DNA from: Nitrospiraceae bacterium
GTDB taxonomy: Bacteria > Nitrospirota > Nitrospiria > Nitrospirales > Nitrospiraceae
Assembly (NCBI GenBank): GCA_919902665.1
Contig: CAKKRK010000028.1
Coordinates: 17,668-81,667 of the forward strand
Reading direction: 5' to 3'
DNA length: 64,000 nucleotides
Of this stretch, positions 41,973 through 52,199 are shown one piece after another. The notes under the pieces were generated by a model that made no database searches, was not told the DNA's origin, and was given only the letters and a program-made list of their open reading frames with translations. Each line of letters starts with the position of its first letter. Position 1 is the stretch's first letter. The translations under genes and the position numbers were made by a program.

Positions 41973-43043
41973 TCATCTGGCCAATGCCGGGTAGTCGCTG
42001 TAACCGTCTGAGCCACCTCCGTAGAGGCGATCGTAGTTGACGTCGTTGAGTGGAGCCTGTTTGGCAAAGCGTTCGACCAGATCCGGATTCGCGATGTGCG
42101 GCCGTCCGTAGACAATCGCATCAGCTGCTCCACTTGCAATCGTCGATTCGCCGGTCTCACGGGTATAGCTTCCGTTGGTCATCAATGCCCCCTGGAAATG
42201 TTTGCGGGCGATTGCCAAGATGGCTAGCTCTTCAGGCAATGCGTGGTTTTCGTGCCGAATTTCCAGAAACGCGATCGCACGCCGATTTAATTCCTGTGCG
42301 ACATAGGTCACCAGAGCTTCAGGCTGACTCTCCACCATGTCATTGAAGGGGACTAGCGGTGAGATACGCACGGCGACACGCCTGGCGCCCCAAACGCCGA
42401 TGGCGGCATCAGTTACTTCCAGTAGGAATCGAGCACGGTCGGGAACAGAGCCTCCGTAGGTATCCGTGCGCGCATTCACGCCGTCGCGCAGAAAGTTATC
42501 GATTAGATAGCCGTGCGCACCATGGATTTGCACTCCATCAAATCCGGCTAGCCGTGCGTTCTGCGCAGCAGATTTGAACATCTCCACATAGCGTGGGATT
42601 TCGTCAGTGCGGAGCGCCCGAGGGATTTCATAGGGCTTGGCACCCTGTGGGGTATTGGTCATCTCATGGCGGATTGCCTTGGCGCTGCTAGAGACCGGCT
42701 GCTCGCCATCGTTCAATAACGAATGTGCGGCTCGACCAGGATGCCAGATCTGCATGATGATATGGCCACCCTTCGCATGGACCGCATCCGTCACGCGTTT
42801 CCAACCGGCCACGTGTGCGGGACTATAGATGCCGCCTTCCCCCATGAAGGCGCAGGCGTGGGCATCGACCATCGTGCACTCCGTCATGATGAGGCCACTC
42901 GATGCACGTTGCGAGTAGTAGTCCACCATCATGTCGTTGGGGATGTGGGTGGACCCGGCTCGCACACGAGTGAGGGGAGCCATGACGATACGGTTGGGCA
43001 AGAGGAGCTCTCCAACTTGAAGCGGCGTCAACAATGTCGGCAT
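41973..43043 (-). CDS. Old Yellow Enzyme family alkene reductase / NADH:flavin oxidoreductase
   Basis: LLTPLQVGELLLPNRIVMAPLTRVRA, GGHIIMQIWHPGRAAH, FDGVQIHGAHGYLIDNFLRDGVNARTDTYGGS. Confidence 0.93.
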   Translation of the reverse strand: MPTLLTPLQVGELLLPNRIVMAPLTRVRAGSTHIPNDMMVDYYSQRASSGLIMTECTMVDAHACAFMGEGGIYSPAHVAGWKRVTDAVHAKGGHIIMQIWHPGRAAHSLLNDGEQPVSSSAKAIRHEMTNTPQGAKPYEIPRALRTDEIPRYVEMFKSAAQNARLAGFDGVQIHGAHGYLIDNFLRDGVNARTDTYGGSVPDRARFLLEVTDAAIGVWGARRVAVRISPLVPFNDMVESQPEALVTYVAQELNRRAIAFLEIRHENHALPEELAILAIARKHFQGALMTNGSYTRETGESTIASGAADAIVYGRPHIANPDLVERFAKQAPLNDVNYDRLYGGGSDGYSDYPALAR

Positions 43044-43130
43044 GGGTGTTCCTTCGCGGAATGAGTGAATCGTGAGTGGGAGAATTTATAAGTGAGATGG
43101 GGAGAGAGTCAACTGATGGCTGGTGACTCT

Positions 43131-43418
43131 TCAGGTCTTTCGGCGAAGCCGCTCGGTCAGCTCCTCATACACAGATTGGCGGTGTCCCACGGCCATGAGG
43201 CGGATGACTCGTCTCTTGTGATCGACTGCGTAGACGATGCAAAAACGGCGAACGCGATACTTTCGTAACCCGTCGAGTTCCCGTTTGAGTGGTTCTCCAC
43301 ATTCGGGATTCGCGGCAATGGCGCGAATGGCTGATTTGATCAGTCGCTTGAGATCGGGATGGAGTGATCGGATCACATCTGCCACATGCGGAGGGATGTC
43401 TGGTCGGAAGGGGATCAC
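43131..43418 (-). CDS. RelE/ParE-family toxin
   Basis: PPHVADVIRSLHPDLKRLIKSAIRAIAANPECGEPLKRELDGLRKYRVRRFCIVYAVDHKRRVIRLMAVGHRQSVYEELTERL. Confidence 0.88.
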   Translation of the reverse strand: MIPFRPDIPPHVADVIRSLHPDLKRLIKSAIRAIAANPECGEPLKRELDGLRKYRVRRFCIVYAVDHKRRVIRLMAVGHRQSVYEELTERLRRKT

Positions 43419-43711
43419 GCTGTGCGGCGCTTCTTGATGGGCACGAGAGGCTCGCCGAACACGTCTTCAAACGAGAGCCCGTTGCGTTTCGTTTTGTAAA
43501 AGGCCCGGCTCTCGGCAATCTGGCTCATGAGTCCCGGATCGCTCAGGACATCCAAGGTCTCTTTGAGACGGGTATATTCATCGATATTGATCAAAATCGC
43601 CGCCGGCCGGCCATTTTTTGTGACGATGACTTCCTCTTCACGCTCCTGGACTCCCGCCACGAGTTCAGGGAGGCGGGTTTTCACTTCGGATAACGACAAG
43701 GTTTTTGCCAT
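43415..43711 (-). CDS. Phd/YefM-family antitoxin
   Basis: MAKTLSLSEVKTRLPELVAGVQEREEEVIVTKNGRPAAILINIDEYTRLKETLDVLSD; overlaps the toxin gene by 4 bp. Confidence 0.9.
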   Translation of the reverse strand: MAKTLSLSEVKTRLPELVAGVQEREEEVIVTKNGRPAAILINIDEYTRLKETLDVLSDPGLMSQIAESRAFYKTKRNGLSFEDVFGEPLVPIKKRRTA

Positions 43712-43728
43712 AGGAGACCTCATGTGTG

Positions 43729-43750
43729 AAAGACCAGAATTCTGGTCTTT
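43729..43750. promoter_or_regulatory. Perfect 22-bp palindrome AAAGACCAGAATTCTGGTCTTT, candidate TA operator
   Basis: Read directly; 18 bp upstream of the antitoxin start codon. Confidence 0.75.
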
Positions 43751-44000
43751 AGAATACAGTGATAGGTGGGGTGCCGTCAAATAGACTGGCTCGTGGTTAG
43801 GTGACGTGTGTGCTAGGAGCGGAGTAATTAGAAAAGATTCCCGATTTCCCTGTCACTTCTACGGAACGTAACGTTGGAGGACTCGACTAAGTCTATTGAT
43901 GGGAAACGTCTTCTGTATTGCCTCACCTTCGGAACCTTCTTGAACTTCCCATCAACCCTGGTAACAGGAGCGGCGATGCTCTTGCCGGTCAGTACTCTCC

Positions 44001-44648
44001 TTAATTGGACGTTCTCAGCTTCGTAATCAATCGTCGAATTAACATATCGAACTCCAGGGCATGCGTTGGCGTGATGGCTCCTGATCGAGTATGCACTACC
44101 TTGTTCCGTAGGTTTCGTAGTTCTGAGAAGATGCGGAAGGTAGCGTCATCCCATAGCTCTAGCTTGCGTAGCTCTTGAGCAATCCGACTCGTAGGTAGCT
44201 TCTCGCTGTCCGAAATCCCGTGTTTAGTGGCCGCGGTTCGCAGCTCCGTCTCAAGATCAAGCCAGGAGTCGAGCATAGCCGCAGCCGGATGCAGTTCTGC
44301 CAATTTGAGAAACCTCTCCTGTGACGCTTGGATCATCTTTTCTTTATGGAGAATAGGTGTGATTGGCATGACAATGTCGGTTTCTTCTGCTGTTCCGACC
44401 CGAGCAGTATCGCTGACTCGTATTTCCAACGTAGCAGGTTTTTCGGGCAAGGCTTGTTCAGCGTTCTGGGCCACTTCCTCAATGCGTTCACCAAAGTCGA
44501 TTTCCCATTCTTTCCCTTTTCCTTTCGCCTTTGTGATTCTGCTGAGTAGTTCTGATACGTTGTTCTTGAACTTCCACAGCGCAATGAGGAATGCGACCGG
44601 CCACGCGAGACTGTCTATCACTTGTGAAATAAACGTCAGACTATCCAT
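44001..44648 (-). CDS. Membrane-anchored HEPN/DUF4145-like protein
   Basis: N-terminal TM (VIDSLAWPVAFLIALW); C-terminal FRIFSELRNLRNKVVHTRSGAITPTHALEFDMLIRRLI with RNxxxH. Confidence 0.65.
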   Translation of the reverse strand: MDSLTFISQVIDSLAWPVAFLIALWKFKNNVSELLSRITKAKGKGKEWEIDFGERIEEVAQNAEQALPEKPATLEIRVSDTARVGTAEETDIVMPITPILHKEKMIQASQERFLKLAELHPAAAMLDSWLDLETELRTAATKHGISDSEKLPTSRIAQELRKLELWDDATFRIFSELRNLRNKVVHTRSGAITPTHALEFDMLIRRLITKLRTSN

Positions 44649-45020
44649 GTAGCCCGACCTTTTGAAACAGCAGAAGTAGACAGGAAGGATGACTTAGGAT
44701 TGGTATTGTAGATGGACAAGAACTAAGGCGCAAGGCTAGTTAGACTGTTGTGTAGCGAGCACATCATCTGGCTCTTGACGGTGATGCATGCTGGGCTGGA
44801 TCGCGCGGAAGAAGTTGGCGGCTTTCAGGAATGTGTGCATGGAGGCAGGGAGCTGAGATGTCGTGGCCAGCAAAATGATAGGGGGCAGAGCGCGATTTCG
44901 AGGATGATTGAAGGGGGCGGATCCGGTGTTCGTCCCAGACACTTAGGTGGATCGATTTGGGAAAGCCGGTTTACGGGTGGCACTGGAACCAGTGAGACAT
45001 GGTCTCGTCGTTGCGATTAG

Positions 45021-45512
45021 TTACTGCACTCTGAACTTCTCGACCAGCTGGCGCAATCGCTTCCGCTGGACTGGCCGCAGATTCAGGAACTCCACTCCGA
45101 ACACCTGTCCTCGGACCCACCGGACGACAGCATGGTTAATGTGCATGCGCCATTTATAGTTTGGGGAAAAGATCCACAGGTCGAGGTTCATGTCGGTTCG
45201 GACGGTGGTCTCGGACTCAGCTGCACAGCCAGTGCTAGACAGATCGAGGAGTGTCGCATCAGCCTCTACCAGTTCAGTGCTTGAAAAGAACAGGCGGCAG
45301 TCCAATGGAATACGAGGAGAGGTTCGTAATTCTTTTTTGTCGGTGTGATCATCGCCGCGCATGAGGCGTCCCCGCAAGATTTCGACTTCCCATAAATGAA
45401 TCACCTCAGGCAGTTTCCCGCTATTGATTTCGCCTTTATTGCGTATCGGGTTGGCCTGCTTCGCACAGTGTGTCTCACTTCTCTTTGATGAGATGAGGCT
45501 AGGTTTTGCCAC
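45021..45512 (-). CDS. PilZ domain protein
   Basis: RTSPRIPLDCRLFF...ATLLDLSSTGCAAES...VVRWVRGQVFGVEFLNL (RxxxR and DxSxxG). Start uncertain (could be 45362). Confidence 0.75.
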   Translation of the reverse strand: MAKPSLISSKRSETHCAKQANPIRNKGEINSGKLPEVIHLWEVEILRGRLMRGDDHTDKKELRTSPRIPLDCRLFFSSTELVEADATLLDLSSTGCAAESETTVRTDMNLDLWIFSPNYKWRMHINHAVVRWVRGQVFGVEFLNLRPVQRKRLRQLVEKFRVQ

Positions 45513-45566
45513 GTAGCTTGGGTATAATCGACCGGATTCTTTCCTCTCATCTTGTAGGAGATTCGC

Positions 45567-46649
45567 ATGTCTGAAAAAGACGACAAGAAGCGCGCGCTCG
45601 ACTTAGCTCTGTCCCAGATTGAGAAGCAGTATGGGAAGGGCGCCATCATGAAGCTGGGGGCCGAGGAGAAAGTCGACGTGCCAGCGATTTCCACAGGCTC
45701 GCTCGGACTCGACATCGCTCTCGGGGTCGGTGGGCTTCCACGAGGACGGGTGATTGAGATCTTTGGTCCAGAGGCATCCGGAAAGACGACGTTGACGCTG
45801 CACTGTATCGCCGAGGTGCAGAAAACAGGAGGGGTTGCCGCGTTTATCGATGCCGAACATGCATTGGATGTGACCTATGCCAAGAAGCTGGGCGTGCAGG
45901 CTGATGATCTGCTGGTGTCGCAACCGGACACGGGTGAGCAGGCCTTGGAGATCGCCGAAACCTTAGTGCGAAGCGGTGCGATTGATTTGATCGTGGTTGA
46001 TTCGGTCGCAGCGTTGACGCCTCGTGCGGAAATCGAGGGCGAAATGGGTGATGCCCACATGGGGCTTCAGGCCAGGCTTATGTCACAGGCCTTACGAAAG
46101 CTCACCGCGGCGATTGCGAAGTCGCTGACGACGGTGATCTTCATCAATCAAATTCGTATGAAGCTCGGCGTGATGTTCGGGAATCCGGAAACGACCACCG
46201 GCGGCAACGCGCTCAAGTTCTATTCGTCCGTTCGCTTGGATATCCGCCGAATCGAATCGATCAAAGAAGGCCAGGATGTGATGGGCAGCCGCGTTCGTGT
46301 GAAGGTGGTGAAAAACAAGATGGCGCCACCGTTTCGCCAGGCCGAGTTTGACATCATGTTCGCCGAGGGTATTTCCAAGGTCGGCGAATTGGTAGATATG
46401 GGTGTCGACAAGAAGATCATCGAGAAATCTGGTGCCTGGTATTCCTACAAGGGAGAGCGAGTCGGCCAGGGGCGTGATGCCGCCCGAGATTTTCTCAAGG
46501 CCAATGTTGCAGCGGCACATGAGGTCGAAATGAAACTCCGAGAAGTGGCTGGCGTCCCGGCTCGGGGCGAGAAAAAAGCTGAGACTAAAGCTGAGGCCAA
46601 AGAAGAGAAGCCTGCGGCCCGCAGCGAGGACAAACGGGCCCATCGGTAG
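45567..46649 (+). CDS. recA: Recombinase RecA
   Basis: [76 protein letters not shown]. Confidence 0.98.
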   Translation: MSEKDDKKRALDLALSQIEKQYGKGAIMKLGAEEKVDVPAISTGSLGLDIALGVGGLPRGRVIEIFGPEASGKTTLTLHCIAEVQKTGGVAAFIDAEHALDVTYAKKLGVQADDLLVSQPDTGEQALEIAETLVRSGAIDLIVVDSVAALTPRAEIEGEMGDAHMGLQARLMSQALRKLTAAIAKSLTTVIFINQIRMKLGVMFGNPETTTGGNALKFYSSVRLDIRRIESIKEGQDVMGSRVRVKVVKNKMAPPFRQAEFDIMFAEGISKVGELVDMGVDKKIIEKSGAWYSYKGERVGQGRDAARDFLKANVAAAHEVEMKLREVAGVPARGEKKAETKAEAKEEKPAARSEDKRAHR

Positions 46650-46659
46650 CGGTACGCGA

Positions 46660-47145
46660 GTGGCCAGGCTTGATCAGACTGGGCAATCCTCGGCAGATGG
46701 ATGGATGCCACTCGCGATTCGATTTCTCGCCCGTTGCGATCGTACCGTGGCGCAGGTCGAACAATTTCTCCGATCCAAAGGAGCCCTGCCCGGTCAGATT
46801 CGGCACACGATTCGTCGATTGTCCGCGCTCCACTATCTCAATGATTCTGCCTATGCCCAGCGATGGGTGGAACGGAGGCTGGTCTCTCGGCCGATGGGAC
46901 TAGCGCGGATCAAGGCGGAGTTGCAGGCCAAGGGAATCGACGAGACGGTGGCGGATCGGGTGACCGCCGACGTGTTTCGCGAGGTGGGGGAAGAACAAAT
47001 GGCTCGTCGAGCGCTGAACGCCAGGCAGCGCCATGGTAGCCGGTTGACACCGGCGCAATCGGTGCGTCTCCTACGTCAGCGGGGTTTCGACGAAGAGACG
47101 ATTGATCGTATTGTGATGGTCGCTTGCAGTAGCGATGAAGGATGA
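46660..47145 (+). CDS. recX: Regulatory protein RecX
   Basis: Immediately after recA; AIRFLARCDRTVAQVEQFLRSKG...LNDSAYAQRWVERRL...GLARIKAELQAKGID. Confidence 0.9.
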   Translation: MARLDQTGQSSADGWMPLAIRFLARCDRTVAQVEQFLRSKGALPGQIRHTIRRLSALHYLNDSAYAQRWVERRLVSRPMGLARIKAELQAKGIDETVADRVTADVFREVGEEQMARRALNARQRHGSRLTPAQSVRLLRQRGFDEETIDRIVMVACSSDEG

Positions 47146-49784
47146 GACTCATGACGCAGAGTGCGCAGGAACTTAGGCAATCGTTTATCCGGTATTTTGA
47201 ACAGCATGGCCATCAGGCGGTGCCCAGCTCAGCCTTGATTCCCCAGGCGGACCCGACGCTGCTCTTTACCAACGCCGGGATGAATCAATTCAAACGGGTC
47301 TTCCTCGGAGAAGAACCCCGTCCCTATACACGAGCTGTGACAGTGCAAAAGTGCCTTCGCGCCGGCGGCAAACACAACGATCTTGAAAACGTGGGGTATA
47401 CCAGGCGGCACCACACGTTCTTCGAGATGCTCGGCAACTTTTCGTTTGGCGATTACTTCAAAGATGATGCCATCCGATTCGGATGGGAGTTTCTGACGCA
47501 GACGGTCGGGCTGCAGAAAGATCGGATGTGGGTGACGATCTTTCGTGAGGACGACGATGCGGAGAAGCTCTGGAAGAAGATCGGCGTCTCGCCGTCGCGC
47601 ATCGTTCGGTGTGGCGAAAAAGACAACTTCTGGCAAATGGCAGACACCGGTCCCTGCGGCCCCTGCTCGGAAATTCACTTCGACCAGGGCCCATCCGTAC
47701 CAGGCGAAGACCGTCCGAACAGCGAGGGCGACCGGGTGATCGAGATCTGGAATCTCGTCTTCATGCAGTACAACCGTGATGCCTCTGGAACGCTCCACCC
47801 ATTGCCGAAACCAAGTATCGACACGGGGATGGGGCTCGAGCGGTTAGTCGCCGTGGCCCAGGGTGTCTCGAGCAATTACGACAGCGATCTCTTTGCGCCG
47901 CTGCTTGCGACGATCGCCAGACGGGCCGGTACCGAGTACGGCAAGCAGGATTCCTCGGACCGGTCGATGCGCGTGATCGCGGACCATTTGCGCGCCATTA
48001 CGTTTTTGATGACGGATGGCATCCTGCCGTCGAACGAAGGGCGCGGGTATGTGTTGCGTCGGATCCTGCGCCGCGCGGCCCGTCATGGCCGACTGCTCGG
48101 CATTGTCGAGCCCTTTCTGCACGAACTCAGTGCGACTGTCGTGGACCAGATGGCCGCCACCTACTCGGAAGTGCGCGCGGCATCCGGCACGATCGCCGAA
48201 GCGACGAAAGGCGAAGAGGAGCGGTTTATCGCGACGCTCGACCAGGGCTTGCCGATTTTGAACGACATGATCGAGCGGGCGAAGGCGGCGAGACAAACGG
48301 TTTTGGCAGGGGACGACGTCTTCAAACTCTATGACACCTACGGGTTCCCCATGGACTTGATCACCGAGGCCTGCCGGGAACAGAGCATGACGGTCGATGA
48401 ACTTGGTTTTAATGCGGCAATCGACGAGCAGCGGACTCGCGCGCGCAAGACCGGTGGATTTGAACAGGAAACGGCCAGGCCGGCTGTCGCGGAGCTGGCC
48501 AAGCGGATCGGGGCGACGACATTCGTGGGCTATGAGCATCTGGAAAGCGACGGCGTCTTGCGAGCGATTCTGAAAGGCGAGCAGCTGGTGAAGGAAGCCG
48601 TCGAAGGGGAGACGGTTGAGCTGGCGCTGGATCTCACGCCCTTCTATGCCGAAGGCGGTGGGCAGGTCGGAGATCAAGGAATCTTGACGGGTCCTGAAGG
48701 GGTGGTCGATATCAAGGAGACGACGAGGCCGGCGCCGACGGTCGTCTTGCACAAGGGAACGGTTCGCAAGGGGTGTATCCGAGAAGGTGAGCGCCTGCAT
48801 ATGACGGTGCATGCGTCCATGCGTCTGGATGCCGCGCGCAATCATACGGCGACGCATCTTGTCCATGCGGCTCTGCGTGATTTACTGGGGCCGCATGTGA
48901 AGCAGTATGGATCGCTGGTCGGACCCAACCGTCTTCGGTTTGACTTTGCTCATTTTCGACCGCTGTCGTCCCGCGACATCGACGACATTGAATCGACGGT
49001 GAATGAAGAAATTCGCAAGAACGAGACGGTACGCACTCAGGTGATGAGTATTCAGGAGGCTGTGGCGAACGGCGCCCTGGCGTTCTTTGGCGACAAGTAC
49101 GGTGAACAGGTACGCGTGGTGACTGTGGAGTCGTTCAGCAAAGAATTGTGCGGTGGTACCCATTGCCGACAGACGGGTGACATCGGACTTTTCCGCATTG
49201 TCTCAGAAGGGGGCGTGGCGGCCGGGGTGCGCCGGATCGAAGCGCAGACGGGCAGCGGTGCGTATGTCCTCATGAAGAAACTGGAAGCCGATGTTCGCGA
49301 GTTGTCAGATCTGTTGAAGGCGGGGCAGTCCGAGCTGGTCGCCAAGACCCGCAAGCTGATGACACAGCTGAAGGACAAGGAGCGGGAACTGGACGAGTTG
49401 AAATTGAAAATGGCCAGCGGCGCCGCAATCGCCTCGACTGCCAGGACAGTTGCCGGGGTGGCGGTGCACGTGCAGCGGACGGATGGCCTGGATGGGAACG
49501 GTATGCGCGCGTTGGCGGATCAGCTCCGGGACAAGATGAAAAGCGGTGTCATTGCACTGGGCGCAGCGACCGGCGGCGACAAGGTCTCGTTGCTGGTTGT
49601 GGTGACGAAAGACTTGATTGGGACGATCAAAGCCGGTGAGCTCATCAAGGTTATGGCCACTGAGGTGGGTGGAACCGGAGGCGGCCGGCCAGAAATGGCT
49701 CAGGCTGGGGGAAAGGATCCGGCCAAGCTCGACGCGGCGTTGGAAAAGGTTTTTAGCCTGGTTGAAACCACTCTCCAGCGGTAG
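47142..49784 (+). CDS. alaS: Alanine-tRNA ligase
   Basis: LRQSFIRYFEQHGHQAVPSSALIP, LFTNAGMNQFKRVFLG, HTATHLVHAALRDLLGPHVKQYGSLV, CGGTHCRQTGDIG. Start may be 47151. Confidence 0.97.
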   Translation: MRLMTQSAQELRQSFIRYFEQHGHQAVPSSALIPQADPTLLFTNAGMNQFKRVFLGEEPRPYTRAVTVQKCLRAGGKHNDLENVGYTRRHHTFFEMLGNFSFGDYFKDDAIRFGWEFLTQTVGLQKDRMWVTIFREDDDAEKLWKKIGVSPSRIVRCGEKDNFWQMADTGPCGPCSEIHFDQGPSVPGEDRPNSEGDRVIEIWNLVFMQYNRDASGTLHPLPKPSIDTGMGLERLVAVAQGVSSNYDSDLFAPLLATIARRAGTEYGKQDSSDRSMRVIADHLRAITFLMTDGILPSNEGRGYVLRRILRRAARHGRLLGIVEPFLHELSATVVDQMAATYSEVRAASGTIAEATKGEEERFIATLDQGLPILNDMIERAKAARQTVLAGDDVFKLYDTYGFPMDLITEACREQSMTVDELGFNAAIDEQRTRARKTGGFEQETARPAVAELAKRIGATTFVGYEHLESDGVLRAILKGEQLVKEAVEGETVELALDLTPFYAEGGGQVGDQGILTGPEGVVDIKETTRPAPTVVLHKGTVRKGCIREGERLHMTVHASMRLDAARNHTATHLVHAALRDLLGPHVKQYGSLVGPNRLRFDFAHFRPLSSRDIDDIESTVNEEIRKNETVRTQVMSIQEAVANGALAFFGDKYGEQVRVVTVESFSKELCGGTHCRQTGDIGLFRIVSEGGVAAGVRRIEAQTGSGAYVLMKKLEADVRELSDLLKAGQSELVAKTRKLMTQLKDKERELDELKLKMASGAAIASTARTVAGVAVHVQRTDGLDGNGMRALADQLRDKMKSGVIALGAATGGDKVSLLVVVTKDLIGTIKAGELIKVMATEVGGTGGGRPEMAQAGGKDPAKLDAALEKVFSLVETTLQR

Positions 49785-49788
49785 AATC

Positions 49789-50370
49789 ATGCCTAGCCGA
49801 ATTCTTGCGCTCGATTACGGTACCAAACGAATCGGCGTCGCGCTCAGTGACGAATTAGGCTGGACGGCACAGCCATTAGAGACGATTGAGCGTCGGACGC
49901 TCGTGCGCGATCTCGCCCACATCGAACAGTTGGTGCAGGAACATGAGGCCAAGGAAGTTTTGATTGGGCTGCCGTTGCGGCTCAATGGTGAAGAAGGGCC
50001 GGCGGTACAAGCGGTTCACGAGTTCATCGCCCATTTAGGAGAGGCCCTTTCGGTTTCGATCGTGACGTGGGACGAACGGATGACGACGAGGTCAGCGGAG
50101 GACCTCTTGATTGCCGCCGATGTCAGTCGCAGGAAGCGCAAAGGAGTGATCGATCGTGTGGCCGCCGCAATTTTGCTGCAGAGTTACCTTGAGTCTCAAA
50201 CTCCCGCGAAGACTCACGATGGTCATACCTCTGCGGAGGAGATCGTAGAAGAGTGGGGGGAGTCTCTCCAAGACAGTTCAGCCTATGACGCTTCGTCTCA
50301 TCCTCATCGTGGTCCTCGTGATCGTCGTACTCACCGGATTGGCCGGGTACCAGATGATTCGATGGGCTGA
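49789..50370 (+). CDS. ruvX: Holliday junction resolvase-like RuvX (YqgF)
   Basis: MPSRILALDYGTKRIGVALSDELG; VLIGLPLRLNGEEG; WDERMTTRSAEDLL. Confidence 0.93.
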   Translation: MPSRILALDYGTKRIGVALSDELGWTAQPLETIERRTLVRDLAHIEQLVQEHEAKEVLIGLPLRLNGEEGPAVQAVHEFIAHLGEALSVSIVTWDERMTTRSAEDLLIAADVSRRKRKGVIDRVAAAILLQSYLESQTPAKTHDGHTSAEEIVEEWGESLQDSSAYDASSHPHRGPRDRRTHRIGRVPDDSMG

Positions 50371-51367
50371 GGCGCCGGTCGTGTCCGATTCGGATCGTGC
50401 TCCACAGAAAGTTGTGGTCATTCCCGAAGGCGCGACGTTTCAACAAGCTGCGGCGTTACTGGAGCGGGAGCAGCTGATCAGGAGCCGTTCCGCCTTTCTG
50501 CTGCTGGGGAAGGCCCAGGAAGCCGACCGAAAAATTCATCCCGGAGAATATGAGCTCAATGCGGCCATGGCTCCGGCGGACATTCTTTCGAAGCTGGTAC
50601 TTGGCCAAGTGGTCCTTCATCCCGTCACGATTCCCGAGGGTTATACATTCAATCAAGTCGCGGATGTGCTCGCTGAGCGCCGGATTACGGATCGTGCGGA
50701 GTTTGTCAGATTGGCCACTGACAAGTCCTTTCTGAAGACTCTTGGGATCTCAGCTGAAACGGTAGAAGGGTATCTCTATCCCGATACGTATCGATTGACT
50801 CGTCCGACAACCGCCAAAGAGGTCATGCGAGTCATGGTCGACCAGCTTGGCCAGGTGATGACCCAAGAATGGCAGGTGCGGGCCAAAGACATTCACTTGA
50901 CGGTCCATGAAGTGTTGACCTTGGCGTCAGTGATCGAAAAAGAAACTGGTGCGGGAGAAGAACGCCCACACATCTCGTCCGTTTTTCATAATCGGCTGAA
51001 GAAACGCATTCCGCTGCAGAGCGATCCAACCGTCATCTACGGCTTGCCGAATTTCGATGGAAACCTTCACAAAAAAGATTTGTCCCATCCCAGTCCGTAC
51101 AATACGTATCGATGGGCCGGTTTGCCGCCCGGGCCAATTGCCAATCCTGGGGCACAGTCAATCCGTGCCGCCCTGTATCCGGTACCGTCCGCATATCTCT
51201 ATTTTGTCTCGAAGAACGACGGAACGCATCAGTTTTCCGCGACACTCGTGGAACACAATAGAGCGGTGGAAAAGTACCAGAAGCGTCCCTTCCGACGAGG
51301 CAATCGTTCGCAGACCTTGATGTCCCCCAATGGCAGACAGACACACGACGAAGAAGGAGTTTCGTAA
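50285..51367 (+). CDS. mltG: Endolytic transglycosylase MltG
   Basis: N-terminal TM; LEGYLYPDTY-like (VEGYLYPDTYRLT), LASVIEKETGAGEERPHISSVFHNRLKKRIPLQSDPTVIYG, SPYNTYRWAGLPPGPIANPG. Confidence 0.95.
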   Translation: MTLRLILIVVLVIVVLTGLAGYQMIRWAEAPVVSDSDRAPQKVVVIPEGATFQQAAALLEREQLIRSRSAFLLLGKAQEADRKIHPGEYELNAAMAPADILSKLVLGQVVLHPVTIPEGYTFNQVADVLAERRITDRAEFVRLATDKSFLKTLGISAETVEGYLYPDTYRLTRPTTAKEVMRVMVDQLGQVMTQEWQVRAKDIHLTVHEVLTLASVIEKETGAGEERPHISSVFHNRLKKRIPLQSDPTVIYGLPNFDGNLHKKDLSHPSPYNTYRWAGLPPGPIANPGAQSIRAALYPVPSAYLYFVSKNDGTHQFSATLVEHNRAVEKYQKRPFRRGNRSQTLMSPNGRQTHDEEGVS

Positions 51368-51370
51368 ACG

Positions 51371-52048
51371 ATGTCAGAATGGAATCTCTCGGCGCTGATC
51401 GACCATACGGTATTGAGGCCGGACGCGACGAAAGTCGAGGTGCTTCGGTTGTGCGAAGAGGCGAACGCGAACGGGTTCACGGTGATTTTTGTTCCACCCT
51501 GCTACATTGATGAGGCGGTGGCGACGGTGGCTGGCACCAGCATTCGCGTCGGCATCCCCATCGGCTTTCCATTAGGGGGTCATAGCACACAGACTAAAGT
51601 GGCTGAAGCGGTTGACGCAGTGGCTCACGGTGCGCAGGTTTTGGACATGGTTCTGAACGTTAGCCGACTGAAATCAGGCGATCACGACTATGTGCGGACG
51701 GATATTGCAGAAGTCGTGAAGGCGACCCCGAACGTCGAGCATAAAGTCATTCTCGAAACGTGCTATTTGACGCAGCAGGAGAAACGGACGGCGTGTCATT
51801 TAGTCATCGAAGCCGGAGCGGATTATGTGAAGACCTCGACCGGATTTGGTGCCGCCGGTGCTACGGTCGACGATGTCCGACTTCTGAAGGAGACGGTCGC
51901 AGGACGGGTGAAGGTGAAGGCGTCGGGTGGCATTCGTGATTGGAAGACCACGCTGGCGATGCTCGAGGCCGGAGCTGATAGAATCGGAACCAGTGCCAGT
52001 CTCAAAATCCTCGACGAGTGGCGGACGGCAATCCACAAACGCACATAG
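51371..52048 (+). CDS. deoC: Deoxyribose-phosphate aldolase
   Basis: LIDHTVLRPDAT, VIFVPPCYI, GADYVKTSTGFGAAGATVDDVRLL, VKASGGIRDW, GTSAS. Confidence 0.95.
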   Translation: MSEWNLSALIDHTVLRPDATKVEVLRLCEEANANGFTVIFVPPCYIDEAVATVAGTSIRVGIPIGFPLGGHSTQTKVAEAVDAVAHGAQVLDMVLNVSRLKSGDHDYVRTDIAEVVKATPNVEHKVILETCYLTQQEKRTACHLVIEAGADYVKTSTGFGAAGATVDDVRLLKETVAGRVKVKASGGIRDWKTTLAMLEAGADRIGTSASLKILDEWRTAIHKRT

Positions 52049-52199
52049 CACCATGAAAGATAGGCGGTGGATTCCTCTGCTCTCGGGGGGATTGTCCGGC
52101 CTAACAATAGGATATCTCTCGCCTAGGTCCTTCTGGACCTGGCTGTCTGTCCCATACACCCCTATGTCAGGCCTACGGTGAATTGAGTATAGTGCACGG

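Noticed and set aside
44736-45020. Short ORFs in the gap between the HEPN-like gene and the PilZ gene
   Set aside because: No recognisable domain on either strand; I could not support an IS remnant.
45523-45528. TATAAT upstream of recA as a promoter -10
   Set aside because: Good -10 hexamer but no convincing -35 at 16-18 bp and no LexA box I could identify; not called.
47844-48866. 340-aa minus-strand ORF inside alaS
   Set aside because: Antisense shadow of a strongly conserved alaS; no domain recognisable.
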